Made by a program: the position numbers and the translations under genes. A model generated the notes under the pieces. The model was not told the origin of the DNA and searched no databases. It saw nothing but the letters and a program-made list of their open reading frames with translations. Of a DNA stretch of 64,000 nucleotides, positions 50,014-59,112 are shown one piece after another (within the stretch, counting starts at the first letter, position 1; each line of letters opens with the position of its first letter). Location: the NCBI GenBank assembly GCA_016707895.1, contig JADJGV010000001.1, positions 297,501 through 361,500 on the forward strand, written 5' to 3'. The DNA comes from Myxococcales bacterium. GTDB lineage: Bacteria > Myxococcota_A > Polyangia > Haliangiales > Haliangiaceae.

Positions 50014-50313
50014 ATGAAGACCCTCCTGCTCGTCGCGCTGTTCCTCGCGTTCACGATCCCCTCGACCGTGCTGCTGGTCGACGAGGGCGTCGGCGGGCTC
50101 GTCCACTTGGTCCAGCGCGAGCCGTGGGCGCTGCAGATCCTGGTCGACCTGGTGATCGCCTGCAGCGTGTTCGTCGGGTGGATGTGGCGGGACGCGCCGA
50201 CCCGAGGCATCCGCGCGTGGCCCTACGTGATCGCCATCGCGGCGGCGGGCTCGATCGGCGTGCTCGCGTACCTGATCCGCCGTCGCTTCGCGACGCCGAC
50301 CGCGGCGGCGTAG
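50014..50313 (+). CDS. Small membrane protein (DUF2834-like)
   Basis: A 99-residue protein with three hydrophobic helices (LLVALFLAFTIP, LVDLVIACSVFVGWMW, YVIAIAAAGSIGVLAYL) and a WRDAPTRG loop between the second and third, as in DUF2834 proteins. Probably controlled by the divergent XRE regulator. Confidence 0.7.
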   Translation: MKTLLLVALFLAFTIPSTVLLVDEGVGGLVHLVQREPWALQILVDLVIACSVFVGWMWRDAPTRGIRAWPYVIAIAAAGSIGVLAYLIRRRFATPTAAA

Positions 50314-50315
50314 CG

Positions 50316-51038
50316 CTACGCCGCCCGCCAGGTCGCGTCGATGCGGCCCTTGGCGGGCGCGACGCGGTTGGCGCCGGCCTCCCACACCACGTCGCCGTCG
50401 GGGCCGCGGTGGAGGAACTTGAACGCCAGCTCGGCCTCGGGCCCGACCGCGATGGTCGCGGTCCAGGCGTCGCCCGCGAGCTCCATGCGCGCGGCCTTGG
50501 TCGGATCCCAGGCGCCCAGCGCCGGCGCGTTGCCGCACACCAGCACCTCCGCGCCGTCGACGACCTCGACGCCGGTGACCGCGATGATCACGGCCGCCGC
50601 GGGCGCGGCGGGCGCCGTCGCCGCCGGTGCCTCGGGCGCGTCGACCGGCGCTGCCTCGTCGACCGACGCCGCCTCGACGACCGGCGCCGCCTCGACGACC
50701 GACGCCGCCTCGACGACCGGCGCCGCCTCGACGACCGGCGCCGCCTCGACGACCGCCGGCGCCTCGACGACCGCCGGCTTCGCGACCACCGCCGCGGGCG
50801 CGCTCGCCGCCACCGGCGCCGCGCCCAGCGCGTCGAGCTCGGCCAGCACGCGGCCCAGGCGATCGCCGACGCGCTCGAGCGCGCCGCGCAGCATGCCTAG
50901 CTGCACGCCGTCGAAGCTGGCGGCGCCGGCGAGGCCGGCGCGGTCGAGCGCGGCGGTCAGCACGTGCTCGGCAGAGTAGTAGTCGTAGCGCAGCCGCAGC
51001 GCGGCCAGGATGACGTCTCGATCGACTCGGGCTCCCAT
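50316..51038 (-). CDS. CBM20 starch-binding-domain protein with repetitive linker
   Basis: A 240-residue protein without signal peptide. Residues 1 to about 70 are helical; about 85-130 is a linker of six-residue repeats (VVEAAP and variants) encoded by 18-bp DNA repeats; the C-terminal ~95 residues form a CBM20-like domain (CGNAPALGAWDPTKAARM, FKFLHRG). CBM20 binds alpha-glucans, so the protein may attach to glycogen granules. The repeat number may vary between strains. Confidence 0.75.
   Translation of the reverse strand: MGARVDRDVILAALRLRYDYYSAEHVLTAALDRAGLAGAASFDGVQLGMLRGALERVGDRLGRVLAELDALGAAPVAASAPAAVVAKPAVVEAPAVVEAAPVVEAAPVVEAASVVEAAPVVEAASVDEAAPVDAPEAPAATAPAAPAAAVIIAVTGVEVVDGAEVLVCGNAPALGAWDPTKAARMELAGDAWTATIAVGPEAELAFKFLHRGPDGDVVWEAGANRVAPAKGRIDATWRAA
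50645..50775. repeat. 18-bp tandem repeat inside the CBM20 gene
   Basis: About six near-perfect copies of CCTCGACGACCGGCGCCG, differing mainly at one G/A, encode the VVEAAP linker on the minus strand. Confidence 0.75.
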
Positions 51039-51205
51039 GAACGCTCTCCCGACCGCGTGTGTCCTGCCGCGGTCGTCGGCAATCTAGCGCGAGCGTGCGC
51101 GCCGCGAGCGGGCGATGTGCATCGACCGTGCGTGAGCGCGCCTCGCGTTGCCAAACGCAACGTCGCGCGGCGCCCGCCGGCACCGCGCGCCCGCCGTCGC
51201 GTCGC

Positions 51206-52102
51206 TCAACGCCCGCGGCGCGGCCCCGGCCGGCCGCCGCGACCACCCGCGCTGCGGCGATCGATCGGCGGGCCACCGACGCCGCCGGGCTGGCCGAACG
51301 GGATCGGCGCGGGGCGCGGCTTCGCACCGCCCGCCGGCGCCGGCTTCCCCGCCGACGGGCCGGCCTTGACCGGCGCGACCACGCGCGGCGCGGCCGGCGC
51401 GGCCACGCGCGGGGCCTTCGGCGCCAGGCCCGCCACCTCGGCCTCGGTGAGGTTGCGCCAGCGGCCCGGCTTCAGGTGGCCCAGCTCGATGTGCATGATG
51501 CGCACGCGGGTGAGCCCGAGCACCTGGTAGCCGAGCGCCTCGCACATCTTGCGGATCTGGCGGTTGAGGCCCTGGGTCAAGACGATGCCGAACGCCCGCG
51601 CGCCGAGCGACCAGGTCTTGCACGGCCGGGTCAGGCCGGCGTCGATGCGCACGCCGCGCGCCATCGCCGCCAGGAACTCGTCGGTGACGGCGTGGTCGAC
51701 CGTGACCGCGTACTCCTTCTCGTGATCGTGCTCGACCCGCAGCACCTCGTTGACGATGTCGCCGTCGTTGGTCAGCAGGATCAGCCCGTCGCTGTCCTTG
51801 TCCAGGCGGCCGATCGGGAACACCCGCTCGGGGTGATCGACGTGGTCGACGATGTTGTCGGGGTCGCGGCGATCGGTCGTGCACACGACGCCCACCGGCT
51901 TGTTGAGCGCGATGTACACCGGCTTCGGCTTGTCCTTGGCGGTGATGATCCGGCCGTCGACCGCGACCTCGTCGCCGTCGCCGACCACCGAGCCGACGCC
52001 CGCCGGCTGGCCGTTGATCGTCACGCGCCCGGCCGCGATCCAGTCATCGGCCTCGCGCCGCGAGCACGCGCCGGTCTCGCTGATGAACTTGTTGAGCCGC
52101 AC
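51206..52102 (-). CDS. rluF: 23S rRNA pseudouridine synthase RluF-like
   Basis: A 298-residue enzyme of the RsuA/RluB/E/F family. The S4 domain (VRLNKFISETGACSRREADD) binds RNA; the catalytic Asp lies in GRLDKDSDGLILLT; GLNRQIRKMCEALGY is a second family motif. The sequence is closest to RluF (which targets U2604). A basic Pro/Gly/Arg-rich tail of about 70 residues extends beyond the catalytic core, unlike E. coli RluF. GTG 52102 starts the S4 domain directly. Confidence 0.9.
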   Translation of the reverse strand: MRLNKFISETGACSRREADDWIAAGRVTINGQPAGVGSVVGDGDEVAVDGRIITAKDKPKPVYIALNKPVGVVCTTDRRDPDNIVDHVDHPERVFPIGRLDKDSDGLILLTNDGDIVNEVLRVEHDHEKEYAVTVDHAVTDEFLAAMARGVRIDAGLTRPCKTWSLGARAFGIVLTQGLNRQIRKMCEALGYQVLGLTRVRIMHIELGHLKPGRWRNLTEAEVAGLAPKAPRVAAPAAPRVVAPVKAGPSAGKPAPAGGAKPRPAPIPFGQPGGVGGPPIDRRSAGGRGGRPGPRRGR

Positions 52103-52174
52103 GGGCCGAACATAGCCCGCAACATCGCGCACAGCGACTGGACCTCGCGCCAACGGCGCCGCACAGTTCCGCCG

Positions 52175-53674
52175 ATGCCCTCCCTGCGTGCCTGCGCCCT
52201 GGCCCTGCTCCTCGCCGCCGCGTGCGGCAGCAACCAAGCCGCCGACGACACCGGCCCCGGCCCCGGCCCCGACGCCGCGCCGATCGAGCCGGCGTTCGCC
52301 GTGCACCTCGTGCCGGCCGCCGGCGTCAGCGGCGCGCAGGTGGTGAGCTTCGCGATCCCGCTCGCGCCCGGCTACCTGCACGACGCCACCGCGATCCGCG
52401 TCGCGGCCGGCGGCGGCGATCTCGCCGCGGCCCGGGTGCCGCTGGCCGCCCACCCCGACGGCTCGCTGGCCAGCGTGCTGGTGCAGGTCGAGCTGACCAT
52501 CACCGGCGAGGCCGACCTGGCGATCGAGGTCGGCGGGCGCGGCGGCGGCGATCGCGCCGCGGTGCCGGTGGCCGACACGCTCGACGGCGGCGGCACGCCG
52601 CGGGTGTGGGCGCTGCTGCCCGCGACCTGGCTGGCGGCCAGCGGCGCGTTCGGCGCGATCGCCCCGCGGGCCGCGATCGCCGGCACCCCGCTCGACGCGT
52701 GGGGCGGCGTCTGCGACTACGCGCGCTGGGACACCGACGCGTTCACCGCCGGCATGAGCGCCCGCGACGTGTGGCTGTTCGATCGGGTGACCGCGATGTA
52801 CCGCGGCTACGCGATCACCGGCGACCTCGAGCCGCTGCGCTCGGCCTACCGCGAGGCCGGCATCTACCGCGCCGGCGTCACCGGCACCGGCGCCGCCACC
52901 CGGATCGGCGTGCCCGGCGCCGCCGACGACCTGAAGTACCACTACACCCAGGGCCTGGCGCTGCACTACCTGACCACCGGCGACGCGCGCTACCGCGAGG
53001 CGGCCGAGAACGTCGCGGTGCGCGCCCACGATCTGTGGGCCGACCCCGGCTACGCCGGCGGCGACGACTTCTGGACCGAGCGCCACGCCGGCTTCGGCCT
53101 CCTGGCCTACGAGTTCGCGGCCCGGGTGTCCGACGATCGCGCGGCGATGTTCGCCGGCTGGGCCGAGCAGGCGGTGACCGCGTACCTCGCGACCCAGGCG
53201 GCGTACCCCGCCAGCTGGACCGATCGCGACGCCCGCTGCTTCGCGCACAGCGCCACCGCCCACGGCGAGTCCTACGGCTACGACGGCTGCAGCCCGTGGA
53301 TGAGCGCGATCCTGGCCGACGGCCTGGCCGCGTACGCGGCGCGGGTCGGCGGCAGCGCCGCGGCCGCGGTCGGCGCGTCGCTGGTGCAGCTCGGCCGGAT
53401 CGTCGCCCGCGATGGCCTCGACCCGACCGGCAAGCCGTACTACTGGATGGGCCTGGGCCGGGCCGGTGAGGTCGACGACTTCGACGAGCACTGGGGCGAG
53501 TCGGCGTACCTGGTGGCGCTGGCGTGGCACTTCGCCGGCCGCGCCGACGCCGGCCTGCGCGCCAGCGCCGACGCGCTGGTCGCCGGGCTGCGCGATCACG
53601 GCGAGGCCGGCCAGCTGCGCTCGTTCAACTGGCAGTGCCGCTCGGCGGTGCAGACGCCGGCCTACCTGCGGTGA
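52175..53674 (+). CDS. Secreted lipoprotein, probable (alpha/alpha) barrel
   Basis: A 499-residue lipoprotein (signal ending LLLAAACGSNQ, then a Gly/Pro/Asp linker). The first ~170 residues are beta-rich; the rest contains repeated helical hairpins (YTQGLALHYLTTGDARYREAAENVA, WTERHAGFGLLAYEFAAR, SPWMSAILADGLAAYAAR) typical of six-hairpin glycosidases or lyases. No catalytic pair can be assigned. It overlaps the flippase-like gene downstream (GTGA). Confidence 0.75.
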   Translation: MPSLRACALALLLAAACGSNQAADDTGPGPGPDAAPIEPAFAVHLVPAAGVSGAQVVSFAIPLAPGYLHDATAIRVAAGGGDLAAARVPLAAHPDGSLASVLVQVELTITGEADLAIEVGGRGGGDRAAVPVADTLDGGGTPRVWALLPATWLAASGAFGAIAPRAAIAGTPLDAWGGVCDYARWDTDAFTAGMSARDVWLFDRVTAMYRGYAITGDLEPLRSAYREAGIYRAGVTGTGAATRIGVPGAADDLKYHYTQGLALHYLTTGDARYREAAENVAVRAHDLWADPGYAGGDDFWTERHAGFGLLAYEFAARVSDDRAAMFAGWAEQAVTAYLATQAAYPASWTDRDARCFAHSATAHGESYGYDGCSPWMSAILADGLAAYAARVGGSAAAAVGASLVQLGRIVARDGLDPTGKPYYWMGLGRAGEVDDFDEHWGESAYLVALAWHFAGRADAGLRASADALVAGLRDHGEAGQLRSFNWQCRSAVQTPAYLR

Positions 53675-54702
53675 TCGAGCCGGCCCCCACCGCCGCCGCG
53701 CCGCCCCCGCCGCCGCGGTGGGCGCGCGGCTTCACGATCGTCGCGTCGGTGATCGCCGCGGTCGCGCTGGTGGTCACGCTGCGCCGGGTCGGGCTGGGCA
53801 CGGTGGTCGATCAGCTGCGCGCGGTGGGCGTGTGGTTCGTCGCGCTGGTCGCGATCGAGGTGGTCGGCGCGCTGTGCGACGCGCTGGCGATCAGCGGCTT
53901 CCTCGGCGCCGCCGCGCCGCGCTCGCCGTTCCGCCGGGTGCTGCACGCGCAGGTGGCCGGGCGCGCGATCAACCTGGTCACGCCGCTGGCCAGCCTGGGC
54001 GAGGCCACCAAGGTCACGCTGTTGATGCGCGACACCGACAGCACGCGCGCGATCGCGGCGGTCGCGCGGTTCGGCATGACGTACGTGATCATCAACCTCG
54101 GGCTGATCGTGATCGGCGCGCCGGTGTGCGCGCTCGCGCTGCCGCTGCCCGGCTGGATGGTGCGGACGCTGTGGATCGGCACCGCGCTGGCGGCGGTGCT
54201 GATCGGCGGGCTGGCGCTGCTGGTGCGCGGCGGCCTGGTCGCGAGCGTCGTCCGCGGTCTGCGCCGGGTGCGGCTGGTGTCGACCGCCCGCGCCGCGCGC
54301 TGGACCGCGCGCACCGCCGACCTCGATCAGACGCTGCGCGGCGCCACGCTCGCCTCGTGGCTGCCTGGCGCCTGGGCGCTGATCTCGAAGGTGTCGCAGT
54401 GGCTGGCCGCATGGCTGGTGCTCGCGGCCAACGGCCACGCGCCGCCGCTCGAGGTGATGGCGGTGATCGCCACCGCCGGCACGCTGGTGAACATCGTCGC
54501 CAACCTGGTGCCGCTGGGGCTGGGTGTCGCCGAGGGCGGGACCGCCGCGCTGATGGCGGCGCTCGGCCAGCCGGCCAGCCTCGGCGTGACGATGGCCGTC
54601 GCCCGGCGCGGCGTCCAGCTGCTGTACGCGGCGTTCGGCTTGACGCTCTTGGTCTCGGCCGAGGCCCGGCCGTGGCGACGCGGCGCGCCACCGGCCCCGT
54701 GA
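53671..54702 (+). CDS. LPG-synthase/flippase-like membrane protein
   Basis: A 343-residue integral membrane protein with about eight helices, of the lysylphosphatidylglycerol-synthase transmembrane (UPF0104/AglD-like) family: the AGRAINLVTPLASLGEATK motif near residues 95-113 and LGVAEGGTAALM near 280 are the two conserved polar helices. Members move or modify lipids. Translationally coupled to the lipoprotein before it. Confidence 0.82.
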   Translation: MIEPAPTAAAPPPPPRWARGFTIVASVIAAVALVVTLRRVGLGTVVDQLRAVGVWFVALVAIEVVGALCDALAISGFLGAAAPRSPFRRVLHAQVAGRAINLVTPLASLGEATKVTLLMRDTDSTRAIAAVARFGMTYVIINLGLIVIGAPVCALALPLPGWMVRTLWIGTALAAVLIGGLALLVRGGLVASVVRGLRRVRLVSTARAARWTARTADLDQTLRGATLASWLPGAWALISKVSQWLAAWLVLAANGHAPPLEVMAVIATAGTLVNIVANLVPLGLGVAEGGTAALMAALGQPASLGVTMAVARRGVQLLYAAFGLTLLVSAEARPWRRGAPPAP

Positions 54703-54719
54703 TCGAGTAAGGTGCGCCG

Positions 54720-55577
54720 ATGCGCCGCCTCGCCTTGTGTCTCCTCGTGATCGCCGCCTGCGGTGGCGACGACGCCGCCGCGCCGATCGACGCGCCCATG
54801 CGCCAGACCACCTTCGGCGGCGATCGCCCGGTCACGCTGCAGGTGCCGTCCGACTTCGACGCGACCAAGACCTACCCGCTGCTGATCATCCTCCACGGCT
54901 ACGGCGCCAACGCGTTCTTGCAGCAGGGCTACTTCAAGCTCAACGACGCCGCGACCGCGCGGCAGATGCTGATCCTGGTCCCCGACGGCACGCTCGACTC
55001 GGGCGGCAGCCAGTTCTGGAACTCGGGCCCCGAGTGCTGCGACTTCGGCGGCATCGCGCCCGACGACGTCGGCTACATCGGCGGGATGATCGACGACGTC
55101 AAGGCCGCGTGGCCGGTGGCCTCGGTGGCGCTGCTCGGTCACTCCAACGGCGCGTTCATGGCCTACCGCATGGCGTGCGAGCGCGCCGACGTGGTCGACG
55201 CCATCGCCGGCCTCGCCGGCCACGCGTCGTCCTTGCCGTGCACCCCCAGCCGCCCGGTCAGCGTGCTCCACATCCACGGCACCGGCGACGCCACCGTGCC
55301 CTACGAGACCGGCGTGTTCGGCGGCGTGCAGTCGCCGGGCGCGGTCGACAGCGTCACCCTGTGGGCCACCAAGAACGGCTGCACCGGCGCCCGCGCCGCC
55401 GCCGGCATGAAGGACCTCGACGCCAACCAGGCCGGCGCCGAGTCGACCGCCGAGGCCACCGCCGGCTGCCCCGCCGGCGGCGCCGCCGACCTGTGGACCA
55501 TCCCCGACGGCAGCCACATCCCGCCGCTGGCCGCGACGTTCCCCGACGACCTGACCGCCTGGCTCGCCGCGCACTGA
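54720..55577 (+). CDS. PHB-depolymerase-family esterase lipoprotein
   Basis: A 285-residue lipoprotein (LLVIAACGGDD). The alpha/beta-hydrolase core has ILHGYGAN (oxyanion), the nucleophile Ser in LLGHSNGAFMAYRMA, and DGSHIPP for the His. It matches LpqC/feruloyl-esterase relatives, usually about 300 aa. It likely cleaves ester side chains on polymers outside the cell, fitting the GH44 hydrolase elsewhere in the window. It lies 18 bases after the flippase-like gene. Confidence 0.85.
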   Translation: MRRLALCLLVIAACGGDDAAAPIDAPMRQTTFGGDRPVTLQVPSDFDATKTYPLLIILHGYGANAFLQQGYFKLNDAATARQMLILVPDGTLDSGGSQFWNSGPECCDFGGIAPDDVGYIGGMIDDVKAAWPVASVALLGHSNGAFMAYRMACERADVVDAIAGLAGHASSLPCTPSRPVSVLHIHGTGDATVPYETGVFGGVQSPGAVDSVTLWATKNGCTGARAAAGMKDLDANQAGAESTAEATAGCPAGGAADLWTIPDGSHIPPLAATFPDDLTAWLAAH

Positions 55578-55581
55578 GTTG

Positions 55582-55642
55582 CAGGAGGTTCGTCGCCGAA
55601 CCTCCCTCGGCGGGGCCTGGTCCCCGCCGAGCCTCCCTCCAG
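55582..55642. repeat. Tandem-hairpin dispersed repeat, copy 2
   Basis: GGAGGTTCG/CGAACCTCC with a TCGC loop (55584-55605) and CTCGGCGGGG/CCCCGCCGAG (55606-55631), then CCTCCCTCCAGG. Nearly the same as the element at 12914 inside the tRNA array, with compensatory changes in the first stem. Placed just after the esterase stop. Confidence 0.75.
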
Positions 55643-55714
55643 GACGCGAGACGCCTGGCGCGGCGACCGGTGCTCGACATCGTCGCGACTTGCCAGGTCA
55701 GAACCTCGCGCCGC

Positions 55715-56740
55715 TCAGCCCGGCTCGACGGCGGCGTTGACCATCACCAGCGTCAGCCAGTTGTCGATGACCTCGCGCGCCGACCGAGCGCGGTGCGCCG
55801 GCACGGTGATGCGGTGGCGCCAGGTGCCATCGCCGGCCGGGTCGAGATCGAGGCGCCCCCACGAGCGCACCGCGCCCAGCGCCTCGAGCTCGCGCACCAG
55901 CCCGCGGGCCACGCCCTCGTAGCGGCCGCGGGCCTCGTCGTCGTCGCCGACGATGACCACGGCGGTGCCCGGCGGCGGATCGTCGGCGAGGTCGGCGATC
56001 CGCGCGAGCGCGTCGGCGTCGGTCGCGGCGTCGCCGATCGCGGCCGCGGCCGCGCGGGCCTCGGCGAACAGCACGGCGGCGGCGCGCTTGGTCAGCCGCG
56101 CGACGTCCCGCGCGGGCGGCGCCGGCGCCGCCAGGTAGAACGGCTCGGCCGCGCCGGCGCGGATCGCGTCGAGGCCGACCCAGGCGCCCGGCGCCAGCCG
56201 CGCCAGCCACCGCAGCCACGCCGGCACCACCGCGCCCGGCTCGGCCGCGCGCAGCGCGGGATCGGTGGCCAGCGGCGCCGCCAGCAACAGCGCCCAGCCG
56301 AAGCTGCCGAACCAGCCGAGCCCGTTGTGGCCGAGCGCGCGCGCCTTCACGAACCGCCGCACGTGCGGCCACGCCGCCGCGAACGCCGCCTCACGATCGT
56401 GCGCGCGCAGGTGCGCCACCAGCGCCGCCGCGTCGCGCGGCCCCGCCCGCATCTTGCGCGCGACCTCGTCGTCGCCGGTGACCACGGTGACGTCGACCGC
56501 CACGCCCTCGAGCGTGCCGTGCATGCGCGGCGGCGTCGTCGGGATCGGCGTCAGCCCGAGCGCCGCCGCCAGCCGCGCCGGATCGTCCTCGGACACCAGC
56601 ACGTCGACGTCGCTGGCGTGGGCCGGCGCGTAGACGCTCGAGCCGTACGCCTCGACCACCGCGCCCGGCGCCGCGACCGCGCGCACCCGCGCCAGCACGC
56701 GGGCCGCCGCCGAGGCCGGATCGATCGCGGGCTCCGTCAT
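55715..56740 (-). CDS. Nucleotidyltransferase resembling eukaryotic poly(A) polymerase
   Basis: A 341-residue protein. A Pol-beta-type nucleotidyltransferase motif YGSSVYAPAHASDVDVLV (about residues 32-49) supplies Gly-Ser and two catalytic Asp. The following helical domain with FVKARALGHNGLGWFGSFGW resembles the central domain of eukaryotic poly(A) polymerases (KLWAKRRG..N..GFLGG). A C-terminal domain may bind RNA. This is not the bacterial PcnB type. ATG 56740 is preferred. The RRM gene lies upstream on the same strand, separated by a strong terminator. Confidence 0.65.
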   Translation of the reverse strand: MTEPAIDPASAAARVLARVRAVAAPGAVVEAYGSSVYAPAHASDVDVLVSEDDPARLAAALGLTPIPTTPPRMHGTLEGVAVDVTVVTGDDEVARKMRAGPRDAAALVAHLRAHDREAAFAAAWPHVRRFVKARALGHNGLGWFGSFGWALLLAAPLATDPALRAAEPGAVVPAWLRWLARLAPGAWVGLDAIRAGAAEPFYLAAPAPPARDVARLTKRAAAVLFAEARAAAAAIGDAATDADALARIADLADDPPPGTAVVIVGDDDEARGRYEGVARGLVRELEALGAVRSWGRLDLDPAGDGTWRHRITVPAHRARSAREVIDNWLTLVMVNAAVEPG

Positions 56741-56812
56741 CGCGCTAGCAGACGGCAGATCGCGCCGCGACGCCAGCGGGACGCGGCGGCGATCGTCGCG
56801 GCCCGAAACGAC

Positions 56813-56848
56813 AGCCGGCCCGGATCCTGTGGGGGATCCGGGCCGGCT
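56813..56848 (-). terminator. Strong terminator after the second RRM gene
   Basis: AGCCGGCCCGGATCC (56813-56827) pairs perfectly over fifteen bases with GGATCCGGGCCGGCT (56834-56848). Located 79 bases downstream of the RRM stop on the minus strand. Confidence 0.8.
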
Positions 56849-56926
56849 TTGGAACGAACTCACCGCGGGCAGCGCCGCGGCGAGGTGGAGACGGTGGCGT
56901 CGGTGACGCCGCCGCTTCCGGGCTAG

Positions 56927-57292
<366 letters not shown>

Positions 57293-57376
57293 CGTAACTC
57301 TCTCGTCTCGGAGCGCAGTTCGGAACCAGCGATCTCGCGGCGCGCTCACGTCCGCGGGATCGAGTCCAAGACGAGG

Positions 57377-57565
57377 TCAGACCTCGTCGAGAAATGGCAG
57401 GTCGGGCGCCTTGGCGACCGGGGTGTCGACCTCGACCGGGGCACCGGCGGCGCCAGCGGCGACGCGCTCGGCCAGCCGCTGCTTGCGGTCGGCGTGGCGC
57501 TGCTCGCGCGCCTTCTCTTCGAGCTCGCGCGCTTGCTTGGCCGTCGGGGGCTTGCGGTCGGTCAT
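57377..57565 (-). CDS. Small charged coiled-coil protein, 62 aa
   Basis: MTDRKPPTAKQARELEEKAR begins a 62-residue, strongly charged, helical protein with an acidic C-terminal end. It lies upstream of the RRM gene on the same strand (84 bases). No motif recognised. Weak ribosome-binding site. Confidence 0.5.
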   Translation of the reverse strand: MTDRKPPTAKQARELEEKAREQRHADRKQRLAERVAAGAAGAPVEVDTPVAKAPDLPFLDEV

Positions 57566-57580
57566 GGTGTCTTGGAGAAG

Positions 57581-57661
57581 TCTCGCGTTTCGGGTGGGGA
57601 CCCACAGCCTGTGGGGGAGATGTCTCGCGTTTCGGGTGGGGGCCCCACGTCTTGTGGGGGA
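57581..57661. repeat. Two copies of a TCTCGCGTTTCGGGTGGGG repeat
   Basis: TCTCGCGTTTCGGGTGGGG occurs at 57581 and 57623, each followed by a short hairpin (CCCACA/TGTGGG; CCCCAC/GTGGGG). The second is the exact reverse complement of 30691-30711, so this is a dispersed repeat family. Confidence 0.75.
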
Positions 57662-57719
57662 GGGTCTTTGCGAAAGACCCTCAAGGAAGCACGAGGGTCT
57701 TTGCGAAAGACCCTCAAGG
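57660..57719. repeat. Tandem pair of GGGTCTTTGCGAAAGACCC hairpins
   Basis: Two identical perfect eight-pair palindromic hairpins about 31 bases apart, each followed by TCAAGGAA. They directly follow the stop of the gene at 57722 on the minus strand and may act as its terminator. Confidence 0.75.
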
Positions 57720-57721
57720 AA

Positions 57722-58027
57722 TCAGGTCTCGGGGTCGGGCTCGGCGTGGCGGCTCCAGCAGGTGCGCGCCGCCGCGGTGGCCGCGCGCGCCATCAGGTCG
57801 AGCCGCTCGGGGGCGGGCGCCGGGAGCCCGTTGCGAGTCAGCGCGGCGATGATCTGGCCCTTGGCCTCGCGCAGCGTGCCCGGCCATCCGCCGGTGACCG
57901 CGCGGTCGGCGGCGTGGAGCTCGCGGACTCGCGCCACCGCCCAGTCGCTGCCGACGGTGGCGGCGATGGCGTCGAGATCGACGACGGGGATGGGCAGGGG
58001 GACGTGGGGGCGGGGCAACGGGGCCAT
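57722..58027 (-). CDS. Hypothetical protein, 101 aa
   Basis: A 101-residue soluble protein (MAPLPRPHVPLPIPVVDLDA) with a Pro-rich start and a helical body (VARVRELHAADRAV). No motif recognised. The two hairpins downstream suggest an independently terminated gene. Confidence 0.55.
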   Translation of the reverse strand: MAPLPRPHVPLPIPVVDLDAIAATVGSDWAVARVRELHAADRAVTGGWPGTLREAKGQIIAALTRNGLPAPAPERLDLMARAATAAARTCWSRHAEPDPET

Positions 58028-58167
58028 TCCGCACGGAGTCGCTGGTCCCTTGTTCGCGCTCCACCACGGAGGCCAGCGATCACATCCCAGAAAGTCGCGT
58101 GTGGGCTGTGAGTATCACGCGGGGGGCCGGGGGCAAGCACAATCGCCCCACCCTGCCCGATCGGGCA

Positions 58168-59112
58168 TCACGGCGCCCAGACGAACACCGTCGCCTCGGG
58201 CTGATACGCGAGCCGCGCGGCGCCGCCCGGCACCAGCATCGCGCCGCCGACCACGGCGCCCTGGGTGCCGGCGCGCGGCGCGGGTAGCGGCGGCACCGCG
58301 CGCCAGCGATCGGTCCGCGGATCGTACGCCTCCACCGCGGCGAGCGCGGCGGTGCCGGCCTCGCCGCCCGCGCACCACAGCGCCCCGTCGACCACGCCGG
58401 CCGCGCAGCCGCCGCGCGCGGTCGGCATCGGCGCGCGCGGCGTCCACGCGCTCGCGCCCGGCGCCAGCGCCAGCACCTCGGCCAGCGGCTGGGTCGCGTC
58501 GAGCGTGCGCAGCCCGCCGGCGACGATCAGCGTGCCGTCGGTGGCCACCATCGCCGCCGGGTGCGAGCGCGGGCTCGGCAGGTCGGGCAGCCGGCGCCAC
58601 GCGTCGGCGGCGACGTCGTAGGCCCACGCCGACGCGAGCGCCGCGGTGGTCGACGCGCCGCCGATCAGGTACAGCGTCGTCGCGTCGGCGGCGACGCCCG
58701 CGCCGCCGCGCTCCTCGCCGAGCGGCAGCGGCGCGCGCGGCTGCCAGCCGGCGCCGGCGTCGACGAACACCTCGCCCCGCGCGACGAAGCCGGTGCCGGC
58801 GAGGCCGCCGGCCAGCACCAGCCGATCGCCGACCGCCGCCAGCTGCGCGTGGGTCCACGCCACCGGCGCGTCGGGCCCGCGGGTCCACACGCCGGTCGCC
58901 GGGTCCAGCTCGTCGCGGGTCGCCGCGATGGCAAGGGTCGGCCCGAAACCGCCCAGCACCACCAGCCGGTCGCGCCACGCCGCGGTCGCCGGCTCGAGCC
59001 GCGCCGCCGGCAGCGGCACCGTCTGTCGCCACGGCCCGGTGTCGGCGTCGGGCGGCGGGCGCTGATCGCCGCACCCGGCGAGCGCCAGCGCGACCAGCGC
59101 CCAGCGGGTCAC
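58168..59112 (-). CDS. Kelch-repeat lipoprotein
   Basis: A 314-residue lipoprotein (LALAGCGDQ) built of five to six kelch repeats, recognisable as GG-then-aromatic units: LVVLGGFGPTL, LVLAGGLAGTG, LYLIGGASTT, LIVAGGLRT, LWCAGGEAG, MLVPGGAA. It forms a beta-propeller at the cell surface. GTG 59112 overlaps the L,D-transpeptidase stop by four bases: last gene of a three-gene operon. Confidence 0.82.
   Translation of the reverse strand: MTRWALVALALAGCGDQRPPPDADTGPWRQTVPLPAARLEPATAAWRDRLVVLGGFGPTLAIAATRDELDPATGVWTRGPDAPVAWTHAQLAAVGDRLVLAGGLAGTGFVARGEVFVDAGAGWQPRAPLPLGEERGGAGVAADATTLYLIGGASTTAALASAWAYDVAADAWRRLPDLPSPRSHPAAMVATDGTLIVAGGLRTLDATQPLAEVLALAPGASAWTPRAPMPTARGGCAAGVVDGALWCAGGEAGTAALAAVEAYDPRTDRWRAVPPLPAPRAGTQGAVVGGAMLVPGGAARLAYQPEATVFVWAP

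Noticed and set aside
50645..50775. 18-bp tandem repeats as a regulatory array or origin iterons
   Set aside because: They are in frame inside the CBM20 gene and encode its linker.
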